Below are positions 18,391-29,524 of a stretch of DNA of 64,000 nt, piece by piece. How positions within the stretch are numbered: the first letter of the stretch is position 1; each line of letters starts with the position of its first letter. Both the position numbers and the translations under genes were made by a program. This stretch comes from Aeromonas fluvialis (GTDB taxonomy: Bacteria; Pseudomonadota; Gammaproteobacteria; Enterobacterales; Aeromonadaceae): assembly GCF_000819885.1 (NCBI RefSeq), contig NZ_CDBO01000053.1, positions 1-64,000 on the forward strand. Reading direction: 5' to 3'. Below the pieces are notes generated by a model. It worked only from the letters and a program-made list of their open reading frames with translations. It searched no databases and was not told the origin of the DNA.

Positions 18391-19855
18391 TGTATTACTG
18401 CGCCCCTTCGGCATTACGGCGCCGGCGCTCCCCCTGACCGATATCCAGCTGGATAGTCGGCGGGTCGGCCCCGGCTCGCTCTTTGTGGCTATTCGTGGTC
18501 ATCAGGTGGATGGCAGACGCTTCATCGAACAGGCGGTGGCTCAGGGAGCGACCGCTGTTGTGTTTGAGGAGGATGGTGAATTTGTTGCGCCATCGACCCC
18601 GGTTCCCTGTATCGGGATGCGGGATCTACCCGCTCACCTCTCTGCGCTTTCCGGCTATTTCTACGATCAGCCAGCCAGCAAACTCGCACTGGTGGGGATC
18701 ACCGGCACCAACGGCAAGAGCACCACGGCACTGCTGGTCGCCAACTGGCGCACCCTGCTGGGTGGCAAGGCCGGGGTGATGGGCACCATCGGCAACGGCC
18801 TGTTTGGCAATCTGATCGAAGCGGAAAACACCACCGGCAGCGCCGTGCAGGTGCAAGCCAATCTGGCTGCGCTGCAAGAGCAGGGGGCGGATCTGGTGGC
18901 GATGGAAGTCTCCAGCCATGGTCTGGTGCAGCACCGTGTCGCGGCTCTGCCGTTTGCCACCGCCGTATTCACCAATCTGAGCCGGGATCACCTCGATTAT
19001 CACGGCACCATGGAAGCCTATGGCGCGGCCAAAGAGCAGTTGCTGCAGCTGGTCGATGAGTCGAATGCGGTGATCAACCGTGATGACGAGTTGGGTGCCA
19101 AGTGGGTCGAAAAATACCCGGCAGCGGTGGCCTTCAGTGTGGATGGCCCGATTGAACACCATTCTGGTCGTCAATTAACGGCGCAGCAGCTCGATTTTCA
19201 CCAGCAAGGTTTTCGCGCGCAGATTAACTCCAGCTGGGGGAATGGTGTATTATCCGCCCCCTTGCTCGGGCGCTTCAACGTCAGCAATGTGCTGGCCGCG
19301 ATGGGTGTGATGCTGGTGCTCGGTTACGACTTCAACGAGCTGCTGGCGACAGCGCCTCAATTGCAGCCGGTGACCGGCCGCATGGAGTGTTTTGGTGGTG
19401 GCGATACGCCGCTGGCGGTGGTCGATTACGCCCACACCCCGGATGCACTGGAGAAGGCATTGCAGGCCCTGCGGGTGCATTGCACCGGCCAGCTCTGGTG
19501 CCTGGTCGGTTGTGGTGGCGACCGCGATCGCGGCAAACGCCCCATGATGGCCGCCATGGCCGAGCACTATGCGGATCGCGTGATCCTGACCGACGACAAT
19601 CCCCGTACCGAGGAGCCGGCCCGGATCATGGCCGACATGGTGGCGGGTCTTCGCGATCCTGCTGCGGTGCAGGTGGAGCACGACCGGGTCAAGGCGATTG
19701 CGCTGGCCATCGGTCAGGCGAGCAAACAGGACATCATCCTGGTGGCCGGTAAGGGCCATGAGGATTATCAGATCATTGGAACCGACAAGCGGCACTACAG
19801 CGACCGGGAAACCGTCGCGGCCGCCTTGCACACATTATTGGAGTCATTCAAATGA
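18374..19855 (+). CDS. murE: UDP-MurNAc-tripeptide synthetase MurE
   Basis: 493-residue Mur ligase that adds meso-diaminopimelate. ATP loop GTNGKST is at 111-117 and the DAP-selecting motif DNPR at 408-411, so lysine is not the expected substrate. The start is TTG (LSRALDVLLRPF), inside the end of ftsI; ACGGAGG at 18361-18367 stands six bases before it. A further-upstream ATG would run deep inside ftsI and has no support. Confidence 0.95.
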   Translation: MSRALDVLLRPFGITAPALPLTDIQLDSRRVGPGSLFVAIRGHQVDGRRFIEQAVAQGATAVVFEEDGEFVAPSTPVPCIGMRDLPAHLSALSGYFYDQPASKLALVGITGTNGKSTTALLVANWRTLLGGKAGVMGTIGNGLFGNLIEAENTTGSAVQVQANLAALQEQGADLVAMEVSSHGLVQHRVAALPFATAVFTNLSRDHLDYHGTMEAYGAAKEQLLQLVDESNAVINRDDELGAKWVEKYPAAVAFSVDGPIEHHSGRQLTAQQLDFHQQGFRAQINSSWGNGVLSAPLLGRFNVSNVLAAMGVMLVLGYDFNELLATAPQLQPVTGRMECFGGGDTPLAVVDYAHTPDALEKALQALRVHCTGQLWCLVGCGGDRDRGKRPMMAAMAEHYADRVILTDDNPRTEEPARIMADMVAGLRDPAAVQVEHDRVKAIALAIGQASKQDIILVAGKGHEDYQIIGTDKRHYSDRETVAAALHTLLESFK

Positions 19856-21207
19856 TGACCCTCAGGCTTGCCGAGCTGGCGCAGGTACTCGATGCCCGTC
19901 TGATTGGTGACGACGGTGAGATCACCGTCGTCAGTACCGACACCCGCACTCTGGGCGCGGGTGCCTTGTTCGTTGCCCTGCGCGGCGAGCGCTTCGATGC
20001 CCACGATTTTTGCGAGCAGGCCGTTCAGGCAGGGGCCTCTGCCCTGCTGGTCGAGCGTGAGCTGCCGCTGGCCATTCCCCAACTGGTGGTAGCCGACAGC
20101 CTCAAGGGGCTGGGCCGCCTCGGCAAACTGGTGCGCGAGCGGATCAACCCGAAAGTGCTGGCCATTACCGGCAGCTGCGGCAAGACCACGGTGAAGGAGA
20201 TGGCAACCGCCATCCTGCGCAACGAAGGGGAAGTGCTGGCCACCGCTGGCAACTTCAACAACGAAGTGGGCGTGCCGCTCACCCTGCTGCGCCTCGAACC
20301 GCAACACCGGTTTGCGGTGATGGAGCTGGGGGCCAACCATCCGGGCGAAATCGCCTGGACTACTTCACTGGCCAAACCCGATGCCGCCATTATCAACAAC
20401 GTGGCTGCGGCCCATCTGGAGGGCTTCGGCTCGCTGGAAGGGGTGTTCCACGCCAAGAGCGAAATCTTTGAGGGCTTGAGCGAAGGCGGCACCGCCATCG
20501 TCAACGCCGACAACGAATTCTGGCCGAAGTGGCGGGAACGCGGCATTCAGTGCGCCTTCTCCATCGAAGATCAGAGCCAGCCGTTCCACGCGCGCAACGT
20601 TGTGCTCAATGAGCGAGGCTGCGCCGAGTTCGTGATGGTGACCCCGCAGGGCGAGCTGAGCCTGACTCTGGCGATCCCGGGTCGCCACAACGTGGCCAAT
20701 GCGTTGGCTGCTGCCGCGGGCTGTCTGGCCCTTGGCGCATCCCTCGACTCCGTCAAGGTGGGGCTGGAGCAGATGGCACCGGTCAAGGGACGCTTCTGCG
20801 TGCAGCGCTGGGGTGGTCTGACTCTGGTGGATGATACCTACAATGCCAGTGTGGAATCCGTGCTGGCGGGCATCGATGCCCTGACCGCCATGGGCGGCTT
20901 CAAGGTGCTGGTGTTCGGTGATATGCGGGAACTGGGTGACGAGTCTGCCGAGCAACACGCCCGGGTAGGTTGTCATGCTCGCGAGTGCGGTCTGGATGCC
21001 GTGCTGACAGTGGGGGAAGAGAGTCGTCATACCGCAGATGCCGCGGCTGGCCGACATTTCGATAACAAGGCATCGTTGTTTGAAGTGCTTGCGCAAATGA
21101 TAAATACACATCAGGAAGTGTCGATTCTGGTCAAGGGTGCCCGTGGCTCCCGCATGGAAGATATCGTCGAGATGGTCAAAGACCGTCAGGAGTCTGCTCC
21201 ATGCTAG
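19852..21207 (+). CDS. murF: UDP-MurNAc-tripeptide D-Ala-D-Ala ligase MurF
   Basis: 451-residue cytoplasmic ligase that adds D-Ala-D-Ala to make the UDP-MurNAc-pentapeptide. ATP-binding ITGSCGKTT is at 105-113, with DDTYNAS near 325 in the last third. ATG overlaps the murE stop (ATGATG); the second ATG one codon later is equally possible. It needs dipeptide from a Ddl ligase, which is not encoded in this cluster. Confidence 0.96.
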   Translation: MMTLRLAELAQVLDARLIGDDGEITVVSTDTRTLGAGALFVALRGERFDAHDFCEQAVQAGASALLVERELPLAIPQLVVADSLKGLGRLGKLVRERINPKVLAITGSCGKTTVKEMATAILRNEGEVLATAGNFNNEVGVPLTLLRLEPQHRFAVMELGANHPGEIAWTTSLAKPDAAIINNVAAAHLEGFGSLEGVFHAKSEIFEGLSEGGTAIVNADNEFWPKWRERGIQCAFSIEDQSQPFHARNVVLNERGCAEFVMVTPQGELSLTLAIPGRHNVANALAAAAGCLALGASLDSVKVGLEQMAPVKGRFCVQRWGGLTLVDDTYNASVESVLAGIDALTAMGGFKVLVFGDMRELGDESAEQHARVGCHARECGLDAVLTVGEESRHTADAAAGRHFDNKASLFEVLAQMINTHQEVSILVKGARGSRMEDIVEMVKDRQESAPC

Positions 21208-22283
21208 TCTGGCTGGCTGAACTGCTCACCCCGCACTTCACCTTCTTCAACGTCTTCTCCTATCTGACGTTTCGCGCCATCCTGTCGATCATCACCGGAC
21301 TGGGGGTTGCCCTCTGGATGGGGCCGCGGCTGATCCGCCGCCTGCAGATCCTGAAATTCGGTCAGGTGATCCGCAACGACGGTCCCGAATCGCACCTCAG
21401 CAAGCGTGGCACCCCGACCATGGGCGGCCTGATGATCATCGCGGCCATCTTCATCTCTGTGCTGCTCTGGTGCCGTCTCGACAACCCTTATGTCTGGCTG
21501 GTGCTGTTCGTGCTGGGTGCCTACGGCGCCATCGGCTTTGCCGACGACTACCTCAAGGTGGTGCGCAAGAATACCGACGGCCTGATCGCCCGCTGGAAGT
21601 ACTTCTGGCAGTCTGCGGTTGCGCTGGGTGTGGCCGTGTTCCTCTACGCCACAGCCACCCATGATGGCCAGACCCAGCTGGTGGTGCCCTTCCTCAAGGA
21701 TGTGATGCCGCAGCTCGGTCTGATGTTTATCGTGCTGACCTACTTTGTCATCGTCGGTACCTCCAATGCGGTCAACCTGACCGATGGTCTGGATGGTCTG
21801 GCCATCATGCCGACCGTGATGGTGGCAGGGGGTTTCGCCTTCATCGCCTGGGCCACCGGCAACGTCAATTTCGCCAGCTACCTGCATATCCCCTATGTGC
21901 CTTATACCTCCGAGCTGGTGATCGTCTGTACCGCCATCGTCGGGGCGGGTCTGGGCTTTCTCTGGTTCAACACCTATCCGGCCCAGGTCTTTATGGGGGA
22001 CGTCGGTTCCCTGGCGCTGGGCGGCGCGCTCGGCACCATCGCCGTGCTGGTGCGCCAGGAGTTTCTGCTGGTGATCATGGGGGGGGTCTTCGTGATGGAG
22101 ACCGTCTCGGTGATCCTGCAGGTGGGCTCTTACAAGCTGCGCGGCGTGCGGATCTTCCGCATGGCGCCGATCCATCACCACTACGAGAAGAAGGGCTGGC
22201 CGGAGCCGCGCGTCATCGTGCGTTTCTGGATCATCACCCTCGTGCTGGTGCTGCTGGGTCTTGCCACCCTGAAGGTGAGGTAA
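21201..22283 (+). CDS. mraY: Phospho-MurNAc-pentapeptide translocase MraY
   Basis: 360-residue polytopic enzyme (about ten membrane helices) that makes lipid I on undecaprenyl phosphate. Family signatures include [18 protein letters not shown] and a late [11 protein letters not shown] loop. Length equals the E. coli protein. It overlaps murF by seven bases. Confidence 0.97.
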   Translation: MLVWLAELLTPHFTFFNVFSYLTFRAILSIITGLGVALWMGPRLIRRLQILKFGQVIRNDGPESHLSKRGTPTMGGLMIIAAIFISVLLWCRLDNPYVWLVLFVLGAYGAIGFADDYLKVVRKNTDGLIARWKYFWQSAVALGVAVFLYATATHDGQTQLVVPFLKDVMPQLGLMFIVLTYFVIVGTSNAVNLTDGLDGLAIMPTVMVAGGFAFIAWATGNVNFASYLHIPYVPYTSELVIVCTAIVGAGLGFLWFNTYPAQVFMGDVGSLALGGALGTIAVLVRQEFLLVIMGGVFVMETVSVILQVGSYKLRGVRIFRMAPIHHHYEKKGWPEPRVIVRFWIITLVLVLLGLATLKVR

Positions 22284-22287
22284 GGCC

Positions 22288-23571
22288 ATGGTCATCATCA
22301 TCGGATTGGGCAAAACCGGGCTCTCCTGTGTCGATTACTTCCTCGGCCGTGGCGTGACGCCACTGGTGATGGATACCCGTGCCAACCCGCCCGGCAAGGA
22401 TCAACTGCCGCCGGAAGTTGAGCTGATCCACGGGCTCGACGAGGCGCTGCTCAAGCAGGCGCACATGATTGTCGCGAGCCCGGGTATCGCGCTGGCGACC
22501 CCCGAACTGAAAGCGGCTGCCGAGTGTGGCGTGCAGATCGTCGGCGACATCGAGTTGTTCGTCCGCGAGACCGAGACGCCGGTCATCGCCATCACCGGCT
22601 CCAACGGCAAGAGCACCGTCACTACCCTGGTGGGCGAAATGATTGCCGAGGCCGGGCTCAAGGTCGGTGTCGGTGGCAACATTGGCACGCCTGCGCTGGC
22701 GTTGCTCAAGCAGCCGATGGATCTCTGCGTGCTGGAGCTCTCCAGCTTCCAGCTGGAAACTACTCACAGTTTGCGTGCTGCCGCCTCCGTGGTGCTGAAC
22801 CTCTCCGAAGATCACATGGATCGCTATCAGGGCATGGCCGACTATCGCGCCGCCAAGATGGAGATCCATCAGCACTCCAAACACATTCTGGTCAATCGCG
22901 ACGATGCCCAGACTTTGCCCGATGTGGGTCAGGTGTGGCAGAGCTTTGGCCTCGACAGCAATGGCTATGGCCGCTGCCTGCTGGATGGTCGCTACTGGTT
23001 GACGCTGCACGGCGAACCGCTGCTGGCGGTGGACGAGATGAAGATCGTCGGCTCCCACAATCAGGCCAACGCCCTTGCGGCCATGGCGCTGTGCGATGCG
23101 GTCGGCATTCCTCGTGCGGCTCAGCTTACCGTACTGCGTCGTTTCGAGGGCTTGCCCCATCGTGCCCGTTTCGTGCGTGAAGTGAACGGGGTACGCTGGA
23201 TCAACGACTCCAAAGCCACCAACGTGGGAGCCACGCTGGCTGCCGTTGCCGGGGTGTGTGAGTCGGTCAAGGGGCGCCTGTTGCTGCTGGCCGGTGGTCA
23301 AGGCAAGGGGCAGGATTTTGGTCCAATCCAGGCGCTGCTGGGCAACCAGATCGATCACATGTACTGCTTCGGTCAGGATGCCGAGGTGCTGATGGCACTT
23401 GGCGAGCAGACCGAGCGGGTGGCCGATCTGGCCGCTGCTGTTGCCAGGGCGGCAGCCGATGCCAGACCCGGTGACTGGGTGTTGCTGGCGCCTGCCTGTG
23501 CCAGCCTCGATCAGTTCAAGTCGTTCGAGGTGCGTGGCGATCGCTTCACCGAGATGGTGATGGCGCTATGA
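22288..23571 (+). CDS. murD: UDP-MurNAc-L-alanine D-glutamate ligase MurD
   Basis: 427-residue Mur ligase adding D-Glu. ATP loop GSNGKS is at 104-109. NDSKATN in the central domain is the usual MurD block. Four bases separate it from mraY, and its stop overlaps the ftsW start (ATGA). Confidence 0.96.
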   Translation: MVIIIGLGKTGLSCVDYFLGRGVTPLVMDTRANPPGKDQLPPEVELIHGLDEALLKQAHMIVASPGIALATPELKAAAECGVQIVGDIELFVRETETPVIAITGSNGKSTVTTLVGEMIAEAGLKVGVGGNIGTPALALLKQPMDLCVLELSSFQLETTHSLRAAASVVLNLSEDHMDRYQGMADYRAAKMEIHQHSKHILVNRDDAQTLPDVGQVWQSFGLDSNGYGRCLLDGRYWLTLHGEPLLAVDEMKIVGSHNQANALAAMALCDAVGIPRAAQLTVLRRFEGLPHRARFVREVNGVRWINDSKATNVGATLAAVAGVCESVKGRLLLLAGGQGKGQDFGPIQALLGNQIDHMYCFGQDAEVLMALGEQTERVADLAAAVARAAADARPGDWVLLAPACASLDQFKSFEVRGDRFTEMVMAL

Positions 23572-24749
23572 ACACCCTGCGCTCGGCTGCCGGACTGTTC
23601 CAACGCTGGTTGTTACCGGCGCGCCCCGCCGGTCTTTACGATCGGCAGCTGGTGCTGTTGGCCCTGTCGCTGATGGCGGTCGGGGTGGTGATCGTAGCCT
23701 CGGCGTCGATCCCCGAGGGGATCGCGCTGGGGGATGACCCCTTCATGTTTGTGAAGCGTCACGGGCTGTTTCTGGTGATGGCGCTCGGTATCTCCTGGTT
23801 TGTGTTGCAGGTGCCGATGGCGCGCTGGCAACAGTACAACGGCCCCATGCTGCTGCTGGCCATTGTGATGCTGGTGCTGGTACTGCTGGTGGGGCGCAAC
23901 GTCAACGGTGCGGTGCGCTGGTTGCCGCTAGGTCCCTTCAACCTGCAGCCTGCCGAGTTTGGCAAGCTGGCGCTGTTCGTCTATCTGGCCGGTTATCTGG
24001 TACGGCGCCAGAGCGAGGTGCGCGAAGCCTGGATCGGCTTCCTCAAGCCGCTGGCGGTGTTCGGTGTGCTGGCCGTCTTGCTGCTGTTGCAGCCTGACCT
24101 GGGCTCCACCGTGGTGATGTTCGTCACCTCGTTCGGCATGCTGTTTCTGGCCGGTGCCCGCCTGGGGCAGTTTCTGACCCTGATTGGTGCGGGTCTGGGC
24201 TCTGTGGTGATGCTGATCATCGTCGAGCCTTATCGGATGCGACGGGTAACCTCCTTTATGGATCCCTGGGCCGATCCGTTCGGCAGTGGCTACCAGCTGA
24301 CCCAGTCGCTGATGGCGTTTGGCCGTGGCAGCTGGTTTGGCGAAGGGCTTGGCAACTCCATTCAGAAGATGGAGTACCTGCCAGAGGCGCACACCGACTT
24401 CGTGTTTGCGATCCTCGGTGAAGAGCTGGGCTATGTCGGGGTACTGGGTGCCCTGTTCCTGATTTTTGCGCTGTCGATCAAGGCACTCAAGCTGGGTCAT
24501 CGCGCTCTGGTGGCCGAGCGTCTCTATGACGGTTATCTGGCTATCGGTATCGGCATCTGGTTCAGTTTCCAGACTTTCGTCAACGTTGGCGCAGCCAGCG
24601 GCATGATGCCGACCAAGGGGTTGACTCTGCCGCTGGTCAGTTATGGTGGCTCCAGTCTCATCATCATGGCGGTGGCAGTGAGCATGTTGGTTCGAATCGA
24701 TTTTGAGTTGCGTCAGGCGACTGCCCAGGCGCGGGTGCGGGAGGTTTAG
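23568..24749 (+). CDS. ftsW: FtsW, septal peptidoglycan polymerase (SEDS family)
   Basis: 393-residue SEDS glycosyltransferase with about ten membrane helices; works with FtsI at the septum. The C-terminal SEDS block ([25 protein letters not shown], in two parts around 330-355) and the acidic periplasmic loop region ([16 protein letters not shown]) are present. It overlaps murD by four bases and murG by one. Confidence 0.96.
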   Translation: MNTLRSAAGLFQRWLLPARPAGLYDRQLVLLALSLMAVGVVIVASASIPEGIALGDDPFMFVKRHGLFLVMALGISWFVLQVPMARWQQYNGPMLLLAIVMLVLVLLVGRNVNGAVRWLPLGPFNLQPAEFGKLALFVYLAGYLVRRQSEVREAWIGFLKPLAVFGVLAVLLLLQPDLGSTVVMFVTSFGMLFLAGARLGQFLTLIGAGLGSVVMLIIVEPYRMRRVTSFMDPWADPFGSGYQLTQSLMAFGRGSWFGEGLGNSIQKMEYLPEAHTDFVFAILGEELGYVGVLGALFLIFALSIKALKLGHRALVAERLYDGYLAIGIGIWFSFQTFVNVGAASGMMPTKGLTLPLVSYGGSSLIIMAVAVSMLVRIDFELRQATAQARVREV

Positions 24750-25825
24750 TGAGCAAGACGCTGTTGGTGATGGCAGGTGGTACCGGGGGGCATGTCTTCC
24801 CCGGTTTGGCCGTGGCCGATCGACTGAAGGAGCAGGGCTGGCATGTCCACTGGCTGGGGACGGCGGACCGGATGGAGGCGGAGCTGGTGCCTGCTCACGG
24901 TTATCCCATCTCCTTTATCGATATTCAGGGGGTGCGTGGCAACGGCATCAAGCGACTGCTGGTGGCGCCCTATCGCATCGTCAAATCGATCCTGCAGGCG
25001 CGTCGTGTGCTCAAGACCATTCGCCCTGACGTGGTACTCGGTATGGGGGGCTTTGCCTCCGGTCCGGGGGGGGTGGCAGCCTGGCTTTCCGGCATTCCCT
25101 TATTGCTCCATGAGCAGAATGCCGCTGCCGGCATGACCAACAAGTTGCTGGCCAGAATTGCCAAGCGGGTGCTGATGGCATTTCCGGGCGCCTTCGCGCC
25201 GAGCCATCGCACCGCTGTGGTGGGCAATCCGGTGCGCCCCGAAGTGGTCGCCCTGCCGGATCCGCAGCTTCGCAGCGGAGCAGAGCCGCTGCATCTGCTG
25301 ATCGTCGGTGGCAGCCTGGGGGCTCGGGTGCTCAACGAGCAGGTGCCCGCTGCGGTGGCGACGGCGGGTGTGCCTATCGAGGTGCGTCATCAGTGTGGCC
25401 AGGGCAATGCCGAGGTAGTGTCTGCTGCCTATGCCCAGCACGGCATCAATGCCGAGGTGAGTGAATTTATCAAGGATATGGCCGGCGCTTACGCCTGGGC
25501 CGATCTGGTCGTCTGCCGGGCGGGAGCCCTGACGGTATCCGAGGTGGCCGCCGCTGGGTTGGCCGCCATTTTCGTGCCGCTGCCCCATGCGGTGGATGAT
25601 CATCAGACCCGTAACGCCCTGACGCTGGTCGACGGCGGTGCGGCCGAATTCCTGCCCCAGTCCGAGCTGAATACAACGTCACTGGCGGCGCGTCTGACCT
25701 GGCTGGCTGGCCGCAGAGAGACACTGTTTAACATGGCTCAGGCCGCTCGTCGCGTCGCCATTACCGATGCGGCCGAGCGGGTTGCCGATGAGTGCAAGCG
25801 GCTCGCCAGCGGGCGTGGCCAGTAA
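24749..25825 (+). CDS. murG: Lipid II synthase MurG (GlcNAc transferase)
   Basis: 358-residue GT-B enzyme that adds GlcNAc to lipid I. The glycine-rich loop [14 protein letters not shown] is at about residues 7-20, and the UDP-binding block [17 protein letters not shown] lies in the second half. Start is GTG, sharing its first base with the ftsW TAG stop. Confidence 0.96.
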   Translation: MSKTLLVMAGGTGGHVFPGLAVADRLKEQGWHVHWLGTADRMEAELVPAHGYPISFIDIQGVRGNGIKRLLVAPYRIVKSILQARRVLKTIRPDVVLGMGGFASGPGGVAAWLSGIPLLLHEQNAAAGMTNKLLARIAKRVLMAFPGAFAPSHRTAVVGNPVRPEVVALPDPQLRSGAEPLHLLIVGGSLGARVLNEQVPAAVATAGVPIEVRHQCGQGNAEVVSAAYAQHGINAEVSEFIKDMAGAYAWADLVVCRAGALTVSEVAAAGLAAIFVPLPHAVDDHQTRNALTLVDGGAAEFLPQSELNTTSLAARLTWLAGRRETLFNMAQAARRVAITDAAERVADECKRLASGRGQ

Positions 25826-25939
25826 CAAGGATCCGGGTGCACAGAATAGATGGTGCCCCATTAACCATTTGTAGATTGATGCCGCTGAATGCTGGGCCAA
25901 CTGATGGCAGGTGACGAGCGACAGACTAAAGAGACGATT

Positions 25940-27394
25940 ATGACCAAGGTTGAACTGGCAAAACTGCGTACTGTGATCCCCGAAATGCGCCGCGTGCGTC
26001 GCATCCACTTTATTGGCATCGGTGGTGCCGGTATGGGCGGGATCGCCGAAGTGCTTGCCAACGAAGGGTATCAGGTAACGGGCTCTGATCTGGCTCGCAA
26101 TGGGGTGACCGAACGGTTGACCGGGCTGGGTGCCCATATTTTCGTCGGTCACAGTGCCGAGCATGTCAATGGTGCCAGCGTGGTGGTGGTCTCTACCGCG
26201 ATCAAGCAGGATAACCCCGAGTTGCTGGCAGCCCGCGAGCTGCGCATCCCCGTAGTGCGCCGTGCCGAGATGCTGGCCGAGCTGATGCGTTTCCGTCACG
26301 GCATTGCCATTGCCGGTACCCACGGCAAGACCACCACCACCAGCCTGGTGGCGAGCATCTATGCCGAAGCCGACCGCGATCCGACCTTCGTCATCGGCGG
26401 CCTGCTCAATAGTGCTGGCACCAATGCTCGCCTGGGCAGCAGCCGCTATCTGATTGCCGAGGCGGACGAGAGCGACGCCTCTTTCCTGCATCTGCAGCCG
26501 ATGGTCTCTATCGTGACCAATATCGAAGCGGATCATATGGATACCTACGGCGGTGATTTCTCCAAGCTGAAGGCCACCTTCATCGAATTCCTCCATAACC
26601 TGCCCTTCTACGGGCTGGCGGTGGTCTGCGTCGATGATCCTGTCGTGCGTGGTTTGTTGCCCGAGATTGCCCGCCCGACCCTGACCTATGGCCTTGCTGA
26701 CGACGCGGATGTGCAGGTGCTGGATTTTGTCCAGACCACCAATCACAGCTGCTTCCGGGTACGCCGCAAAGAGGCGGGCGAGCTGCAGGTGACCCTCAAT
26801 TTACCGGGTATTCACAACGCATTGAACGCTGCCGCGGCGATAGCTGTCGCGACAGAGGACGGTGTCAGTGATGAAGCCATCATCCGTGCGCTGGCCAAAT
26901 TCGAAGGGGTGGGGCGTCGCTTCCAGCAGTATGGCGAGTTCGAAACCGGTCGTGGCAAGGCGATGCTGGTGGATGACTATGGCCACCACCCGAGCGAGGT
27001 GAAGGTCACCATCAACGCCGCGCGTGCCGGTTGGCCAGAGAAGCGTCTGGTGATGGTGTTTCAGCCACACCGCTATACCCGTACCCGCGACCTCTACGAG
27101 GACTTCGCCGATGTGCTCTCCAAGGTAGATGTGCTGGTGATGCTGGAGGTTTATGCTGCGGGCGAGGAGCCGATCCCGGGGGCCGATGGTCGGGCACTGT
27201 GCCGCTCCATTCGCTCGCGCGGCAACCTGGAACCCATCTTCGTCGCTACACCAGATGACGTGCCAGCCGTGCTGGCCGATCTGATCGGTGAGGGTGATCT
27301 GGTGCTGACTCAAGGCGCCGGGAACGTCGGCGCGCTGGCCCGTCGTCTCGGAGAGATGAAATTGTGCATAGATAGCATGAAATCTGGCGCCTGA
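25940..27394 (+). CDS. murC: UDP-MurNAc L-alanine ligase MurC
   Basis: 484-residue ligase that starts the stem peptide. It has an N-terminal nucleotide-binding [20 protein letters not shown] loop GTHGKT at 126-131 and the [10 protein letters not shown] block in the last third. [10 protein letters not shown] is chosen over an in-frame ATG 51 bases upstream by family alignment. A 114-base gap follows murG, the largest in the first part of the cluster. Confidence 0.95.
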   Translation: MTKVELAKLRTVIPEMRRVRRIHFIGIGGAGMGGIAEVLANEGYQVTGSDLARNGVTERLTGLGAHIFVGHSAEHVNGASVVVVSTAIKQDNPELLAARELRIPVVRRAEMLAELMRFRHGIAIAGTHGKTTTTSLVASIYAEADRDPTFVIGGLLNSAGTNARLGSSRYLIAEADESDASFLHLQPMVSIVTNIEADHMDTYGGDFSKLKATFIEFLHNLPFYGLAVVCVDDPVVRGLLPEIARPTLTYGLADDADVQVLDFVQTTNHSCFRVRRKEAGELQVTLNLPGIHNALNAAAAIAVATEDGVSDEAIIRALAKFEGVGRRFQQYGEFETGRGKAMLVDDYGHHPSEVKVTINAARAGWPEKRLVMVFQPHRYTRTRDLYEDFADVLSKVDVLVMLEVYAAGEEPIPGADGRALCRSIRSRGNLEPIFVATPDDVPAVLADLIGEGDLVLTQGAGNVGALARRLGEMKLCIDSMKSGA

Positions 27395-27410
27395 GGGCCC
27401 AATGAGTATT

Positions 27411-27438
27411 TTGACCGCCAAGCCGGGGCCTATATAAT
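27411..27438 (+). promoter_or_regulatory. Strong candidate promoter for ftsQAZ
   Basis: TTGACC (27411-27416) and consensus TATAAT (27433-27438) at 16-base spacing, in the short gap between murC and ftsQ. An imperfect AACCGG/CCGGTT hairpin follows near 27443-27466. Confidence 0.75.
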
Positions 27439-27492
27439 GGCGAACCGGTCTGTCAAAAGGCCGGTTTAGCGCGTGACACGGGGATCGAGTGG

Positions 27493-28245
27493 GTGGAGGC
27501 AAGGGCACAGGGGCGCACCAAGGGTGGCTTCATCGCAGGAGTGATGTTTTTCCTGCTGGTGATATGGGGCTGCTACCGGACGGCGCTGGATGTTAAAGAT
27601 TGGCTGACGGATGCCAATCGGTTGCCCATGAGCGAGTTGTTGCTGCAGGGGCAACATCAGTATTTGCAGACAGAGGAGCTGCGATTGGCGGTGCTGGATG
27701 GCGCCGAATTACGCAACTTCTTCGAGTTGGATGTCAACGAATTGCAGGCAAGGCTCAATGCCTTGCCTTGGGTAGCCTCGGTATCGGTACGCAAGAAGTG
27801 GCCGAACAAGATCAAGGTTTACCTCACGGAACAGGATGTGGCGGCACGCTGGAACGGCAACCGCTTCGTCAACACCAGAGGCAAGGTGTTCAGCGCGCCG
27901 GATCGGGTTAAAACCCCGCTGATGCAGCTGTCAGGACCCGATGATCAGGCTGCCCGTGTGTTGCAAGAGAGTCGGCAGTACGAGTCGCAACTGGTTGCCA
28001 AAGGATACAAATTGCTGGGAGTGAATCTGACTCCCCGCCATGCCTGGGAGCTGACCCTGGATGGCAATATCAAGCTGTTTCTGGGGCGCAACGACATAGC
28101 GCTCAGGTTGCAGCGGTTTATCGATGCCTTCCCGGTTATCGAACCCCGTTCGCAGGTTGCGTATGTGGATCTTCGATACGATACCGGTGTGGCAGTTGGC
28201 TGGAAGAAGAGCGAAGAGAAAGTGCATGACCAACACCGCAGATAG
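27493..28245 (+). CDS. ftsQ: FtsQ, divisome POTRA-domain protein
   Basis: 250-residue bitopic protein that recruits FtsB and FtsL. Membrane helix about 13-31, POTRA domain about 45-115, then the FtsQ beta domain. The start is GTG after a purine-rich stretch (GGGGATCGAGTGG); no ATG fits before the membrane helix. In E. coli ddlB precedes ftsQ; here murC does. Confidence 0.92.
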   Translation: MEARAQGRTKGGFIAGVMFFLLVIWGCYRTALDVKDWLTDANRLPMSELLLQGQHQYLQTEELRLAVLDGAELRNFFELDVNELQARLNALPWVASVSVRKKWPNKIKVYLTEQDVAARWNGNRFVNTRGKVFSAPDRVKTPLMQLSGPDDQAARVLQESRQYESQLVAKGYKLLGVNLTPRHAWELTLDGNIKLFLGRNDIALRLQRFIDAFPVIEPRSQVAYVDLRYDTGVAVGWKKSEEKVHDQHRR

Positions 28246-29485
28246 GAATTTGATTGTCGGACTGGATATCGGCACAACCAAGGTGGCGGTTCTGGTCGGG
28301 GAAGTATTGCCGGACGGTGAGCTGAATGTCATCGGTATGGGCAGTCACGCCTCCCGCGGGATGGAGAAGGGCGGGGTCAATGACCTCGACTCCGTGGTCA
28401 AGTCACTACGCCGTGCGGTGGAAGAGGCCGAGATGATGGCTGATTGCCAGATCAGCTCGGTTTATCTTGGGCTGTCGGGCAAGCATATCGACTGCCGCAA
28501 CGAGACCGGCATGGTGCCCATCTCCGATGAGGAGGTGACCCAGGAGGATGTGGACAACGTGATCCATACCGCCAAGTCGGTTCGCCTCTCGGACGAGCTG
28601 CGCGTGTTGCACGTTCTGCCTCAGGAGTTTGCCATCGACTATCAGGAGGGGATAAAAAATCCGGTCGGTCTCTCAGGTGTGAGGATGGCGGCCAAGGTGC
28701 ACCTCATCACCTGCCACAACGACATGGCCCGCAACATTGAGAAATGTGTGGAGAAGGTCGGTTTGCGGGTGGATCAACTGATCTTCTCCGCGCTGGCCTC
28801 CAGCTATGCGGTGTTGACCGAAGACGAGAAAGAGCTGGGTGTCTGCGTGGTCGACATCGGTGGTGGCACCATGGACATGTCGCTGTTTACCGGCGGCGCC
28901 CTGCGCCACACCAAGGTGATCCCGTATGCCGGCAGCACTGTTACCAGCGACATCGCCTATGCCTTCGGCACACCGCCGCTGGATGCAGAAGCGATCAAGG
29001 TGCGCTACGGCTGTGCCCTCGGTCGTCTGGTCAGCAAGGAAGACAATATTGAAGTGCCCAGTGTCGGTGGTCGCCCGGCGCGCAGCCTGCAACGGCAGAC
29101 ACTGGCTGAAGTGATCGAGCCCCGTTACACCGAGTTGCTCTCCATGGTGAATGATGAGCTGGTGCGGGTACAAAGCGAATTGAAAGCGCAGGGGGTCAAG
29201 CATCAGCTGGCCGCCGGTGTGGTTTTGACCGGCGGCGCTGCCCAGATCGAAGGCATAGTGGAGTGTGCAGAGCAGATCTTCCAGAGCCAGGTCCGGGTAG
29301 GGGAGCCCATGAATATTCGTGGCTTGAGTGATTATGTGCAGGCGCCGGTGTACTCGACTGCGGTTGGATTGCTGCAGTATGGTCGAACACATCAGGCAAC
29401 AGGTAGCAACAAAGAATATGCCGCCAAGGCAAGCGTCGGTGGCCTGGTTAAACGGGTCAGCAACTGGCTGCGTGGCGAGTTTTAA
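28226..29485 (+). CDS. ftsA: FtsA, actin-like membrane tether of FtsZ
   Basis: 419-residue ATPase that anchors the Z-ring. Phosphate 1 motif GLDIGTTKVAVLV is near the N terminus, VVDIGGGTMDMSLF in the middle, and an amphipathic membrane-targeting C-terminal helix (LVKRVSNWLRGEF). ATG is chosen by alignment; it overlaps ftsQ by 20 bases. Upstream in-frame codons lie inside ftsQ. Confidence 0.96.
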   Translation: MTNTADRNLIVGLDIGTTKVAVLVGEVLPDGELNVIGMGSHASRGMEKGGVNDLDSVVKSLRRAVEEAEMMADCQISSVYLGLSGKHIDCRNETGMVPISDEEVTQEDVDNVIHTAKSVRLSDELRVLHVLPQEFAIDYQEGIKNPVGLSGVRMAAKVHLITCHNDMARNIEKCVEKVGLRVDQLIFSALASSYAVLTEDEKELGVCVVDIGGGTMDMSLFTGGALRHTKVIPYAGSTVTSDIAYAFGTPPLDAEAIKVRYGCALGRLVSKEDNIEVPSVGGRPARSLQRQTLAEVIEPRYTELLSMVNDELVRVQSELKAQGVKHQLAAGVVLTGGAAQIEGIVECAEQIFQSQVRVGEPMNIRGLSDYVQAPVYSTAVGLLQYGRTHQATGSNKEYAAKASVGGLVKRVSNWLRGEF

Positions 29486-29524
29486 GAATTTTGCTGAGTC
29501 AGGCAAATAAAGCGGAGAGACAAC

